From Arthrobacter sp. ov407 (GTDB taxonomy: Bacteria; Actinomycetota; Actinomycetes; Actinomycetales; Micrococcaceae): a DNA stretch of 64,000 bases. Under the pieces are notes generated by a model. The model did not search any database, had not been told where the DNA came from, and was given only the letters and a program-made list of their open reading frames with translations. Shown here one piece after another: positions 43,889-52,439 of this stretch. Every line of letters starts with the position of its first letter. The first letter of the stretch is position 1. Made by a program: the position numbers and the translations under genes. The stretch lies in NCBI RefSeq assembly GCF_900102895.1, contig NZ_FNGD01000010.1, positions 62,001 through 126,000 on the forward strand. The letters are read 5' to 3'.

Positions 43889-44323
43889 TTAGGCGAGGAC
43901 GCGGAGCTTCGAGTTGGCGCGGCCGAACAGCACCTTGTCCACGGAGACTTTGCCCGCGCCGACCAGGGCCACAGCCAGGGCGGCGGCGGCAAGGATCAGG
44001 ACGAGTTCGTAGCCGCCGGTAGCGGCGAACACTCCAGCGGAGGCGTGGACCAGGAACAGGGCGCCGAGCATGTCCACGGCGAGCAGCACGGCGAACACGC
44101 GGGTCAGGACGCCCAGGATCAGGGCGATGCCGCCGACCAGTTCCAGGGTCGCGATCACCGGGGCGGCAACTTGCGCCGCTGGAACGCCCATCTGGGTGAA
44201 GGCGGCCTGCGTGCCGGGGATGGTGAACTCGTAGAACTTCTGCCAGCCGTGGGCGGCGAACAGGAAGCCTGCGATGACGCGCAGGACGGTTCGGGCGGAG
44301 GTGGTCAGGGCGGGCTGATTCAT
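43889..44323 (-). CDS. DoxX family membrane protein
   Basis: 144 residues and four helices. TVLRVIAGFLFAAHGWQKFYEF is the DoxX signature helix and GGIALILGVLTRVFAVLLAVDM is the second. DoxX-like proteins take part in redox stress and quinone- or thiosulfate-linked functions; the substrate here is unknown. A perfect TTTAGTTGA-N4-TCAACTAAA operator lies 86 bp upstream (44409-44430), so a MarR-type repressor elsewhere in the genome probably controls it. Confidence 0.9.
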   Translation of the reverse strand: MNQPALTTSARTVLRVIAGFLFAAHGWQKFYEFTIPGTQAAFTQMGVPAAQVAAPVIATLELVGGIALILGVLTRVFAVLLAVDMLGALFLVHASAGVFAATGGYELVLILAAAALAVALVGAGKVSVDKVLFGRANSKLRVLA

Positions 44324-44408
44324 GGAAATACCGTTTCGTAATTAGGAGGCGTCGCGGCTGTCTTGCCGCCGCGGCTTCGGTTGCGGTCAAGATCAAGTCT
44401 TCCCGACA

Positions 44409-44430
44409 TTTAGTTGAAATGTCAACTAAA
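44409..44430. promoter_or_regulatory. Perfect inverted-repeat operator upstream of doxX
   Basis: TTTAGTTGA (44409-44417), spacer AATG, TCAACTAAA (44422-44430). A 9-4-9 palindrome of the TAGTTGA-N-TCAACTA type is characteristic of MarR-family operators that govern DoxX and quinone/nitro-stress genes. No MarR gene is adjacent. It also lies 43 bp before the MATE gene, so both could be regulated. Confidence 0.7.
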
Positions 44431-44472
44431 AGTCGCGCGGCGTCGCTGCATGGGCCCGGCTAGGGTTAAGCT

Positions 44473-45828
44473 GTGCATCCTTCCCCTCCGCTGTCCACGA
44501 CCCTGCCGCCGTCTACAGGGCACCGGCGGGAGATCCTGCGCCTGGCCGTGCCGGCCTTCGGTGCGCTGATCGCGGAGCCGCTGTTTCTGCTCGCGGATTC
44601 GGCAATTGTGGGCCATCTCGGCGTGGCCGAGCTGGCCGGGGTGGGGCTGGCCTCGGCGGTCCTTCACACGGCAGTCGGACTCATGGTGTTCCTCGCCTAC
44701 TCCACGACGCCGGCAGTGGCGCGGGCCATCGGCAACGGCCAGCTGGCAAAGGCCCTCGCCGCCGGGCGCGACGGCCTGTGGCTGGCGCTCCTGCTGGGAC
44801 TCGGCCTGGCGGCCGCCGGGTTCCTGGCCGCCGGGCCGGTCCTGGAGCTGATGGGCGCCCGCGGTGAGGTGCACGGGTTTGCCGTGGACTACCTGCGAGG
44901 GTCTATGCCCGGCCTCGTGGCGATGCTGCTCATCTTCGCGGGCACCGGAGTGCTGCGCGGACTCCAGGACACCCGGACCCCGCTGATCGTCGCCGCCGCC
45001 GGGTTCACGCTGAACATCGTGCTGAACCTGGTCCTCGTCTACGGGCTGGGCTGGTCAGTGACCGGCTCGGCCGTTGGCACGAGCATCGCGCAGTGGGCCA
45101 TGGCGGCGGTGTATGTGCTGATGGTCCGGCGCAACGCCCGCAACAACGGGGTGCCCCTGCGGCCGGACTGGCGCGGCGTCCGGGCTCTGACCAAGGTGGG
45201 CTCCTGGCTGATGCTGCGCACGCTGAGCCTTCGCATCGCGATTCTTGCCACAGTGGTGGTGGTCACCGCCCAAGGTCCCGTCAATCTGGCCGCACACCAG
45301 CTGGCCATGACCATCTTCACGTTCTTCGCCTTCGCGCTGGACGCCCTGGCGATCGCGGCCCAGGCCTTGATCGGCAAGGAACTCGGCGCGGCCCGGCCGG
45401 TCGCGGCACGCGCGCTGACGCGCACCATGACGCGGTGGGGGCTCGGCTTCGGCGTCCTGACCGGGATCCTCCTGGCTGCGGCGGCGCCGTGGGCGGGCGC
45501 CCTCTTCACGTCCGACGCCGAAGTCCGGGGGGCGCTGACGCTCGCCCTTTGGGTGCTCGCCGCCGGGCAGCCGCTGCCCGGTTACGTCTTCGTCCTCGAC
45601 GGCGTCCTCATCGGGGCGGGCGACGCCCGCTATCTGGCGATCGCCGGCGTCGTCAATCTTGCGGCCTACCTGCCGCTGCTGCTGGCTGTGGGGTATTCCG
45701 GCGCCGGTGCCGGCGCGGGGTTGCTCTGGCTGTGGGCCGCCTTCTCCCTGGGCTACATGGCCGCGCGCGCGCTGACGCTGGGCCTCCGGGCCCGGACGGA
45801 CCGCTGGATGGTCCTGGGCGTGCGGTGA
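44473..45828 (+). CDS. MATE family efflux transporter (DinF-like)
   Basis: 451 residues with 12 helices in two six-helix bundles. The first-bundle motif AVPAFGALIAEPLFLLADSAIVGHLGVAELAGVGLA is typical of the DinF branch. It exports cationic drugs or toxic metabolites using Na+ or H+. The start is GTG at 44473 with TAGGGT (44461-44466) 6 nt upstream and no Shine-Dalgarno, so probably leaderless. Lies divergent to doxX. Confidence 0.92.
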   Translation: MHPSPPLSTTLPPSTGHRREILRLAVPAFGALIAEPLFLLADSAIVGHLGVAELAGVGLASAVLHTAVGLMVFLAYSTTPAVARAIGNGQLAKALAAGRDGLWLALLLGLGLAAAGFLAAGPVLELMGARGEVHGFAVDYLRGSMPGLVAMLLIFAGTGVLRGLQDTRTPLIVAAAGFTLNIVLNLVLVYGLGWSVTGSAVGTSIAQWAMAAVYVLMVRRNARNNGVPLRPDWRGVRALTKVGSWLMLRTLSLRIAILATVVVVTAQGPVNLAAHQLAMTIFTFFAFALDALAIAAQALIGKELGAARPVAARALTRTMTRWGLGFGVLTGILLAAAAPWAGALFTSDAEVRGALTLALWVLAAGQPLPGYVFVLDGVLIGAGDARYLAIAGVVNLAAYLPLLLAVGYSGAGAGAGLLWLWAAFSLGYMAARALTLGLRARTDRWMVLGVR

Positions 45829-45915
45829 CGCTGGGCCGGAAGTGCCGGCAGGCACGCACTGAGCCGGCCTGGCTGGCAGGCACGTGCAGCGGCGGCTTCG
45901 CACTAAACTGGACGG

Positions 45916-46509
45916 GTGACTCTTCCCGCAGCCCCTGACGCGACCCCTGCCATCCGCGCGGCGGCCGACCTCTGGAAGCCCGTGCTTGTCAGGGCGGCCG
46001 TTGCGCTCGTGTTTGGCGCGGTAACCGTGTTCTGGGCCGCGCCGTCCGAGGCCGGCATGGGCTGGGCCGGCGGCCTCTACCTGCTGGCCACCGGCGTGGT
46101 CATGATCTGGACCGTGTCCAAGACCGGGTTCCGCCCGCGGGAGGGCGCCGGCAGGATCCTCTCCGCCGGCGGAGCAGCCCTGGCCGGAGCCGGCGCGGCC
46201 GTAGCCCTGATCCCCGCCCCCCTCGTCTTCGGAACGATCGCGGCCGTGGGCCTGGGCGTGGCCGGCGCTGCGGAGCTGTCCGCGGGTGTTATCGCCCGTG
46301 GCCGGTCAGTGCTGGCCCGCGACTGGATCGCCTCCGGCGTGATCGGGCTGGGCACTGCGATCGCGCTTCCGTTCTTCATCGGCCTCGGCGCGCACGCACT
46401 CCTCGGCGTTGCGGGCGGCGGGGCCATCATCAGCGGCGTCCTGTGGATGCTGTCCGGCCTGACCCTGCGCCATGATGCTCCGGGCGATTCCGCGGAGGCC
46501 GTAAACTAG
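45916..46509 (+). CDS. Small membrane protein, HdeD-like
   Basis: 197 residues with five or six helices (first at about 22-42, then 47-64, 79-97, 104-125, 135-155 and 160-180). The arrangement resembles the HdeD/DUF308 family of paired-helix proteins linked to acid stress in enterics, but the match is by pattern only. The start is GTG with TAAACT (45904-45909) 6 nt upstream. Function is otherwise unassigned. Confidence 0.65.
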   Translation: MTLPAAPDATPAIRAAADLWKPVLVRAAVALVFGAVTVFWAAPSEAGMGWAGGLYLLATGVVMIWTVSKTGFRPREGAGRILSAGGAALAGAGAAVALIPAPLVFGTIAAVGLGVAGAAELSAGVIARGRSVLARDWIASGVIGLGTAIALPFFIGLGAHALLGVAGGGAIISGVLWMLSGLTLRHDAPGDSAEAVN

Positions 46510-46593
46510 TACGGACAGGTTCTACCCGGCGTAGAACAATTGCGGTAACAAGACAGCCACGCTTCCCCGCGGGGGCTGCAGGAGGAAAACACG

Positions 46594-46956
46594 TTGGCAC
46601 AGCAGAAACCCGGAGCGCCCCGCAGCCTGCGGACCTCGGTCAAGGGACCGCTCATGTTCTCCGCGTTCTGGGCCGTGGTGGTGTTCTTCGGCGTCCTGAT
46701 CTTCGCCTCGGGCGGCAGCGCCCGCTCACCCCGGTTCGACCTCGCGTTGATCGGCGCCGGGATCGCCTTCATCGTGATCCTGGTGGTGGCCGCCATGCTC
46801 GCGATGAGCCACAAGGACAACCCCGAGGACCTGGGCAAGGGCTCCGGCGTTAACCTCAGTTCCAAGCGCACGCCCTCCGGCCACGGCGGCCCGTCAGCGC
46901 AGCCCCGCCCCGAGGCCGGCCCCGGCGATTCCCGTGACGGCGGCCCGCAGGCCTAA
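46594..46956 (+). CDS. Small two-helix membrane protein
   Basis: 120 residues. Two helices (about 20-40 and 52-72) and a Gly/Pro/Ser-rich, charged C-terminal tail of about 45 residues. A TTG start at 46594 follows GGAGGAAAACACG, an excellent ribosome site. Stop codon TAA (46954-46956) lies in the first unit of the 14-bp tandem array that follows. Family not recognised; such small proteins are common near envelope genes. Confidence 0.65.
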   Translation: MAQQKPGAPRSLRTSVKGPLMFSAFWAVVVFFGVLIFASGGSARSPRFDLALIGAGIAFIVILVVAAMLAMSHKDNPEDLGKGSGVNLSSKRTPSGHGGPSAQPRPEAGPGDSRDGGPQA

Positions 46957-47066
46957 TACCGCAGGCCTAATACCGCAGGCCTAATACCGCAGGCCTAATA
47001 CCGCAGACCTAATACCGCGGACCTAATACCGCAGGCCTAATACCGCAGGCCTAGCACCGCAGGCCT
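46947..47066. repeat. 14-bp tandem repeat, 8.6 copies
   Basis: Unit GCAGGCCTAATACC repeats at 46947, 46961, 46975, 46989, 47003, 47017, 47031 and 47045 with a partial ninth unit at 47059. Units 1-4 and 7 are identical; unit 5 has A for G, unit 6 has GCGGACC, and unit 8 has TAGCACC. The first unit overlaps the stop codon of the upstream gene. The array ends near the stop of the convergent CGNR gene. Confidence 0.95.
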
Positions 47067-47085
47067 CAGCCCGGGGCCGTCGCCG

Positions 47086-47628
47086 TCAGGACGCGGCTTT
47101 ACGGGCCCGGTACGCGGCCACGTGTGCGCGGTTGGCACAGTTGCCCGTGTCGCAGTAGCGCTTCGAGCGGTTGCGGCTCAGATCCAGCACGACGGCGTCG
47201 CAGTCGTCCGCGGCGCACACCAGCAGGCGGTCCATTTCCTTGCTGCGGATCACGTCAACGATCGCCATGGCCGCCTCCGTACTCATCCGGTCGGCCAGCG
47301 GGGCCTCCGGGGTGGTGGCGTGCAAGTGCCAGTCCCAGGGATCATGCTTGACCAGCTGGGGCAGCGCACGGGCCTCCCGGAGCAGCCGGTTCACGGTCTC
47401 CGCGGCAGCGGCCTCGTCCGCCAGCCAGAGCTCGCCGAGCTCGCTGCGCAGGCGCCGCACGCTTGCCAGCTCGGCCTCGTCCCGGGTCCGGGAGCCGGTG
47501 AAACCCTCGGCCGCCAGGAAGTCGTCCAGATCCTTGCCGGTGGCCAACTGTTCCTCGCCGTTGGCCGCGGTGTTGATGAGGTTGACCACAGAACGCAGGG
47601 CAACTTCCGTGTCAGGGGCAAAAACCAT
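47086..47628 (-). CDS. CGNR zinc-finger (ABATE-domain) regulator
   Basis: 180 residues. An N-terminal ABATE/stress-associated helical domain (1-125) and a C-terminal CGNR zinc finger (C-A-A-x-x-C ... RSKRYCDTGNCANR...), where the four Cys ligands (LVCAADDC and YCDTGNC) are intact. Family members are probably DNA-binding regulators; targets are unknown but the divergent EamA transporter (start 47700) is the natural candidate. AAGGAG lies eight bases before the ATG. About 70 bp of promoter region separates the two starts. Confidence 0.88.
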   Translation of the reverse strand: MVFAPDTEVALRSVVNLINTAANGEEQLATGKDLDDFLAAEGFTGSRTRDEAELASVRRLRSELGELWLADEAAAAETVNRLLREARALPQLVKHDPWDWHLHATTPEAPLADRMSTEAAMAIVDVIRSKEMDRLLVCAADDCDAVVLDLSRNRSKRYCDTGNCANRAHVAAYRARKAAS

Positions 47629-47699
47629 CTTGACTCCTTACCTCGTCCGGGCGTAATGTCATGAGCATAACCCTATTTTACTCCTGACAGGAGATTGCT

Positions 47700-48797
47700 G
47701 TGTCTGCCCCCCAACGCCCCGTCGCCGCCCCGGTACGAGACCTTGCCGCCCAGCGGCCTGCCTCCGAACCGGGCAGCGCCACGCAGGGCGCGAGGCCCGG
47801 TGCCACGCAGGCGGCCAAGAGGGCCGGCGCGGCATCGGGCTTCATGGCCTCGGGCCTGGGCGTCGCCCTGTTTTCGTCAGCGGTGTTCGGGCTCTCCGGC
47901 TCATTCGCCAAGGCGCTCCTGGAAACCGGCTGGACACCCGGCGCGGCCGTCACGGCCCGGCTTACGGGCGCGGCCCTGATTCTGGCCATCCCCGCAATAG
48001 CCGCCCTGCGCGGGCGGTGGCACCAGCTCCGCGACAATTGGCTGACCGTCATGCTGTTCGGATTCATCGGCGTCGCCGCCTGCCAGCTCTTCTACTTCAA
48101 CGCCGTGTCCCGGCTCTCCGTCGGCGTCGCCCTGCTGCTGGAGTACCTCGCGCCGGTCTTGATCGTGCTCTGGCTGTGGGCCGTCAGCCGGAAACGGCCC
48201 CGGCCACTGACCATTGCCGGCACTCTCCTCTCCCTCGGCGGGCTGGTCCTGGTCCTGGACCTCACGGGAGCCGTGAAGGTCGACTTCATCGGCGTGCTGT
48301 GGGGGATCGCGGCCGCCGTCTGCCTCGCCATCTACTTCTTCATCACCGCCAAGGAAAACGACACCCTCCCTCCCATCGTCTTGGCCTCCGGCGGGCTCAT
48401 GGTGGGCGCGATCGTCATGTGGCTGACCGCGGCAACCGGGCTGCTGCCGATGGCCTTCAGCACCGCCGACACCCGCCTGGGCCCCTGGGTTACGCCGTGG
48501 TGGGTGGCGCTGGGCGGCCTCGTGGTCTTGGCCACTGTGGTGGCGTACGTGTCCGGAATTGTCGCCGCGCGGGCTCTTGGCTCGAAAGTCGCGTCCTTTG
48601 TCTCGCTCACCGAGGTGCTGTTCGCCGTCATCTGGGCGTGGCTGCTGCTCGGCGAACTGCCCGGGCCCATCCAGCTCCTTGGCGGGCTGCTGATCGTCGG
48701 CGGGGTGGTGCTGGTCCGGCTGGACGAGCTCCGGGCCCCGTCCGGCACCGGTGCGGCAGCGCTGGACCATGCGAACGACTGCGAGCCCGTGCCGTAA
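47700..48797 (+). CDS. EamA/DMT-family transporter
   Basis: 365 residues with ten helices in two EamA halves (about 65-195 and 210-340), preceded by a 40-residue hydrophilic Ala/Pro-rich leader unusual in length. GVAACQLFYFNAVSRLSVGVALLLEYLAPVL is the family signature. It exports amino acids, metabolites or drugs; direction and substrate unknown. The start is GTG with CAGGAG six bases upstream. Divergent to a CGNR regulator. Confidence 0.9.
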   Translation: MSAPQRPVAAPVRDLAAQRPASEPGSATQGARPGATQAAKRAGAASGFMASGLGVALFSSAVFGLSGSFAKALLETGWTPGAAVTARLTGAALILAIPAIAALRGRWHQLRDNWLTVMLFGFIGVAACQLFYFNAVSRLSVGVALLLEYLAPVLIVLWLWAVSRKRPRPLTIAGTLLSLGGLVLVLDLTGAVKVDFIGVLWGIAAAVCLAIYFFITAKENDTLPPIVLASGGLMVGAIVMWLTAATGLLPMAFSTADTRLGPWVTPWWVALGGLVVLATVVAYVSGIVAARALGSKVASFVSLTEVLFAVIWAWLLLGELPGPIQLLGGLLIVGGVVLVRLDELRAPSGTGAAALDHANDCEPVP

Positions 48798-48893
48798 GCC
48801 GCCGCGAGCCTTACTTCGCAGCGTGCCTGCCAGGTGCAAGCTTTCACACCGTGGGCCCTCGTTCCCGGGCCCGAAGGCACCTAGCATGGAGAT

Positions 48894-49166
48894 ATGTGCC
48901 GAAACATCCGGACCCTCCACAATTTTGAGCCCCACGCGACCACCGCCGAGGTGGAGGCCGCGGCGCTGCAATACGTGCGCAAGATCAGTGGCAGCACCAA
49001 GCCGTCCAAGGCCAACGAAGAGGCCTTCAACCGGGCTGTGCATGAGATTGCCCACGCCACGCAGCATCTGCTCGACTCCCTGGTGACCCACGCTCCGGCA
49101 AAGGACCGCGGGGAGGAAGCCGCCAAGGCCAAAGCCCGGTCTGCCGTCCGCTTTGGCGCAGCCTGA
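48894..49166 (+). CDS. DUF2277 protein
   Basis: 90 residues. MCRNIRTLHNFEP and the Ala/Thr-rich helical body (TAEVEAAALQYVRKISGSTKPSKANEEAFNRAVHEIAHATQHLLDSL) define DUF2277, a small alpha-helical family of unknown function found widely in actinobacteria. The start has TAGCAT (48882-48887) 6 nt upstream. Convergent with copA; the shared end carries a short direct repeat. Confidence 0.9.
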   Translation: MCRNIRTLHNFEPHATTAEVEAAALQYVRKISGSTKPSKANEEAFNRAVHEIAHATQHLLDSLVTHAPAKDRGEEAAKAKARSAVRFGAA

Positions 49167-49193
49167 GGCAAGGGCGCCCGGCGAAGCTGCGGC

Positions 49194-51491
49194 TTAGCTG
49201 CCGAAGCTGCGCAGCCGCAGCGAGTTGGCCACCACCAGCACCGAGCTGGCGGCCATCGCGGCGCCGGCAATCATCGGGTTGAGCAGGCCCAGGGCTGCCA
49301 CCGGGATGCCCACGGCGTTGTAGAAGAACGCCCAGAATAGGTTCGTCTTGATGGTGCTCAGCGTCCGGCGGGAGAGCTCGATCGCCTGCGCTACCTGCCC
49401 GAGGTCGTTACCCATCACCGTCAGATCGGCAGCCTCGATTGCGACGTCGGTGCCGGAGCCCATGGCGATGCCCAGGTCCGCCTGCGCCAGCGCCGCGGCG
49501 TCGTTGACCCCGTCCCCGGCCATCGCCACAGTGGCGCCCGCCGCCTGCAGCCTCCGGACGGCCTCGACCTTGCCCTCCGGGAGCACACCCGCGAAGACGT
49601 CGTCCGGGCTGATCCCGACGGCGGCCGCCACCTGCGCGGCCACCGCGGCGTTGTCGCCGGTCAGCAGGATCGGCCGGAGCCCGAGTTCCCGGAGCCGGGT
49701 GACCGCGGCTGCGGAGCCGGGCTTGACGGTGTCCCGCAGCCGGATGATGCCGGCGGTTACGCCGTCCACGGCAACCCAGATGGCCGTGGCGCCCGAGTCT
49801 TCGGCAGCGCCCAGCGCCTCCCGCTGTGCCGGGGCCGGGGCGATGCCGAGCTCCTGCAGCCAGCCGGTGCGCCCCGCGGCTACGAGCCGGCCGTCCACGG
49901 TGCCCTGGACGCCGCCGCCGGGCGCGGAACGGAAGCCGGCGACGGCGGGGAGACCGGCGACGTCGTTGTTCAAGCGCTCCGCAGCCAATGCCGCAGTGGC
50001 GATGGCCCGGGCGATCGGGTGCTCGGAGGCATTTTCCACCGCCCCCGCGAGGCGCAGGACCTCGGCATCGCGGTGCGGTCCGAAGCTCTGGAGGCCGTCC
50101 ACGGCAAGGTGGCCGGTGGTGACGGTTCCGGTCTTGTCCAGCAGGATCGTGTCCACCATGCGGGTGTCTTCAAGGATCTGCGGCCCCTTGATCAGGATGC
50201 CGAGCTGGGCGCCGCGGCCGGTTCCGGTGAGGAGCCCGACCGGCGTGGCCAGCCCCAGGGCGCAGGGGCACGCGATGACCAGTACGGCGACGGCGGCGGT
50301 GAAGGCGGCCCGGACCTCGTCGGGGCCCATGGCCGGTCCGGCCGCCATCAGCCAGGCCCCGAAGGTGAGGGCGGCGATGGCCAGGACGACCGGCACGAAG
50401 ACGGCGCTGATGCGGTCTGCGAGCCGGGCGATGGGTGCTTTCCCCGTCTGCGCCGCAGAGACGAGGCGGCCCATCTGGGCCAGGGTGGTTTCGGACCCGA
50501 CGCGGGTGGCACGGACCAGGAGCCAGCCGGAGGTGTTGATGGTGGCCCCGGTGACCTGGCTGTCCGGGCCAACTTCCACCGGCACGGATTCGCCGGTCAC
50601 GAGGGAGGCGTCCACGGCAGAGGAGCCGTCGATGACCACGCCGTCGGTGGCGATCTTCTCGCCGGGGCGGACCACGATCACATCTCCGACGGCCAGCTGA
50701 TCGGCCGGGATCTTATGCTCAGTGCCGCCGCGCAGGACCGTCGCGTCTTTTGCCCCCAGGTCCAGCAGTGCCCTGAGGGCGTCGCCTGCCTTCCGTTTGG
50801 CGCTGGCCTCCAGGTAGCGGCCGAGCAGGAGAAACGTGGTGACCACGGATGCGACCTCGAAGTACAGGGCGCCGGAGCCCATGCCCTCCGCTGCCGGGTG
50901 TTCGGTCATACGCGGGTCGGCAAGGAGCTGGCCGGCAGAGAACGCGTAGGCAGCAATCACGCCGATTGAGACCAGGGTGTCCATGGTCGAAGCCAGGTGC
51001 CGGGCGTTGGCGGCCGCGGCGCGGTGAAACGGCCAGGCCGCCCAAGCGACCACCGGAAGGGCAAGGACGGCGGCCGCCCAGCCCCAGTTCGGGAACTGCA
51101 GCGCCGGGATCATCGAGATCGCGAACACCGGCACGGTGAGGGTGGCTGCCACGACGAGCCGCGGGCGGAGCGAGGGTGCAGCTGAACTGGTCGGAACCCC
51201 GGTGCTGGACGGGATTTCTGCGGGCTCAACCGGTGTGCTCGGGTGCCGGGGGGACCGGATCGTGGCCTTGTAGCCCGCGGCCGCGACCGTGGCGGTGATC
51301 TGGTCGTCGGTAATGTCCGCCGGGACGCTGACACGGGCGGTCTCGAGGGGGAGGTTGACGCTCGCTTCGACGCCGTCGAGCTTTCCGAGCCTGCGCTCGA
51401 CCCGGTTGACGCAGGAGGCGCAGGTCATGCCCTCGATATCGAGGTCAATGAGGCGGCTTCCGGCCTGGTCCAACAACTGCTCGCTGCTCAC
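49194..51491 (-). CDS. copA: Copper-exporting P1B-type ATPase
   Basis: 765 residues. An N-terminal HMA domain (15-80) with GMTCASC metal-binding Cys24 and Cys27, then eight helices. The transport-site CPC is at residues 408-410 (VIACPCALGLATP), the phosphorylated D452 is in DKTGT, and the C-terminal GDGVNDAAALAQADLGIAMGSGTDVA hinge is intact. CPC plus this helix pattern indicates Cu(I) efflux. It lies last in csoR-copZ-copA, 74 bp after copZ, and is expected to be derepressed by copper. Confidence 0.94.
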   Translation of the reverse strand: MSSEQLLDQAGSRLIDLDIEGMTCASCVNRVERRLGKLDGVEASVNLPLETARVSVPADITDDQITATVAAAGYKATIRSPRHPSTPVEPAEIPSSTGVPTSSAAPSLRPRLVVAATLTVPVFAISMIPALQFPNWGWAAAVLALPVVAWAAWPFHRAAAANARHLASTMDTLVSIGVIAAYAFSAGQLLADPRMTEHPAAEGMGSGALYFEVASVVTTFLLLGRYLEASAKRKAGDALRALLDLGAKDATVLRGGTEHKIPADQLAVGDVIVVRPGEKIATDGVVIDGSSAVDASLVTGESVPVEVGPDSQVTGATINTSGWLLVRATRVGSETTLAQMGRLVSAAQTGKAPIARLADRISAVFVPVVLAIAALTFGAWLMAAGPAMGPDEVRAAFTAAVAVLVIACPCALGLATPVGLLTGTGRGAQLGILIKGPQILEDTRMVDTILLDKTGTVTTGHLAVDGLQSFGPHRDAEVLRLAGAVENASEHPIARAIATAALAAERLNNDVAGLPAVAGFRSAPGGGVQGTVDGRLVAAGRTGWLQELGIAPAPAQREALGAAEDSGATAIWVAVDGVTAGIIRLRDTVKPGSAAAVTRLRELGLRPILLTGDNAAVAAQVAAAVGISPDDVFAGVLPEGKVEAVRRLQAAGATVAMAGDGVNDAAALAQADLGIAMGSGTDVAIEAADLTVMGNDLGQVAQAIELSRRTLSTIKTNLFWAFFYNAVGIPVAALGLLNPMIAGAAMAASSVLVVANSLRLRSFGS

Positions 51492-51565
51492 GGCGCCCTT
51501 CTTTTCCCGGTCGATTCGCTTTGTGCCGTCCCACGGCGTCTGCCGTCCGACGGTGCGACCCTCAC

Positions 51566-51796
51566 TCAGGCTTCGCTGGCGACCACGAGGTAGCCGGCCT
51601 CGGCGACTGCCTCGCCGATCTCGGAGGACGACAGTGTTTCGCTGGAGGTGATCGTGACGGTGGAGATGCCGCCGGCCTTGAGATCGACGTCGATCTTTTC
51701 GACGCCGGAGAGCGCCTCAAGTTCTTCACTGACGGAGGACACGCAGTGGCCGCAGGTCATGCCGGAAACGTTGACGGTGGTGGAAACGGTGGCCAT
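51566..51796 (-). CDS. copZ: Copper chaperone CopZ
   Basis: 76 residues, one HMA domain. GMTCGHC provides the two Cys ligands (about residues 12-17). Delivers Cu(I) to CopA. ATG at 51796 is preceded by AAGGAG; the larger in-frame extension upstream has no support. The GHC spacing (C-G-H-C) is the standard form for chaperones, versus C-A-S-C in the CopA domain. Confidence 0.94.
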   Translation of the reverse strand: MATVSTTVNVSGMTCGHCVSSVSEELEALSGVEKIDVDLKAGGISTVTITSSETLSSSEIGEAVAEAGYLVVASEA

Positions 51797-51863
51797 GGCG
51801 TGCTCCTTGTCGCTGGGCAGGGGGTGGTTCCCCGGCCCGGTGGTGTGGTGGGTGATGCAGGTC

Positions 51864-52226
51864 CTAGCGCAGGAGGCGTCCGATGGCATCGGTGGCTTCC
51901 TTGACTTTGAAATCGATGGCCTCGGCCCGAAGCTCCGGATCCGGCTCGGCGGCGGCGCCGACAACGCAGTGGCCGATGTGCTCCTCGACGAGCCCCAGGC
52001 TCACCGCATGCAGGGCCTTGGTGACGGCGGCGACCTGGGTGAGGATGTCGATGCAGTATTTGTCCTCGTCAACCATCCGGGCGATGCCGCGGACCTGCCC
52101 TTCGATCCGCTTGAGCCGGCGAAGGTAGGCATCCTTGTTGGCGGTGTAGCCGTGCTGCTCGTGGGGCGCTGTGTCCAGGCTCGACGGGTCAGTGCGCGCC
52201 GTGCCGGAAACTTCTGACTCGCTCAT
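51864..52226 (-). CDS. csoR: Copper-sensing transcriptional repressor CsoR
   Basis: 120 residues with a 30-residue polar N-terminal extension. The CsoR/RcnR helical core begins YLRRLKRIEGQVRGIARMV; the Cu(I) ligands are C58 (YCIDIL), H83 and C87 (EEHIGHC), with the 25- and 4-residue spacings of M. tuberculosis CsoR. Cu(I) binding releases DNA. Its operator at 52238-52254 overlaps the promoter just upstream, so the whole csoR-copZ-copA operon is probably autoregulated. Confidence 0.93.
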   Translation of the reverse strand: MSESEVSGTARTDPSSLDTAPHEQHGYTANKDAYLRRLKRIEGQVRGIARMVDEDKYCIDILTQVAAVTKALHAVSLGLVEEHIGHCVVGAAAEPDPELRAEAIDFKVKEATDAIGRLLR

Positions 52227-52237
52227 GCCCCCAACAT

Positions 52238-52254
52238 ATACCCCCTAGGGGTAT
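52238..52254. promoter_or_regulatory. CsoR operator
   Basis: ATACCCC-CTA-GGGGTAT, a 7-3-7 palindrome with the GC-core and AT flank of known CsoR sites. It lies 12 bp upstream of the csoR start codon. Confidence 0.88.
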
Positions 52255-52310
52255 GTTTCAAGCCTCGATGCGGGCTGGCGCTCAATGCGGAACGTCGCGC
52301 ACATTAAAGA

Positions 52311-52349
52311 GCTCCGGAGTGCGTTATTGGGGGATACGCACTCCGGAGC
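52311..52349. terminator. Strong hairpin between csoR and UspA genes
   Basis: GCTCCGGAGTGCGT (52311-52324) pairs perfectly with ACGCACTCCGGAGC (52336-52349) over an 11-nt loop. AAAGA precedes and AGCTTT follows, which would suit a bidirectional terminator, but it is far from either gene's 3' end (usp stop at 52440) and could instead be a mobile palindrome. Confidence 0.55.
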
Positions 52350-52439
52350 AGCTTTGGGGTAGGCGGTTCGTCCGGCCTACACATCGAGCTTACTCGGCAG
52401 TAGTGGGTAACACCAGCACCCCGAATAAGTACTTTCGCT

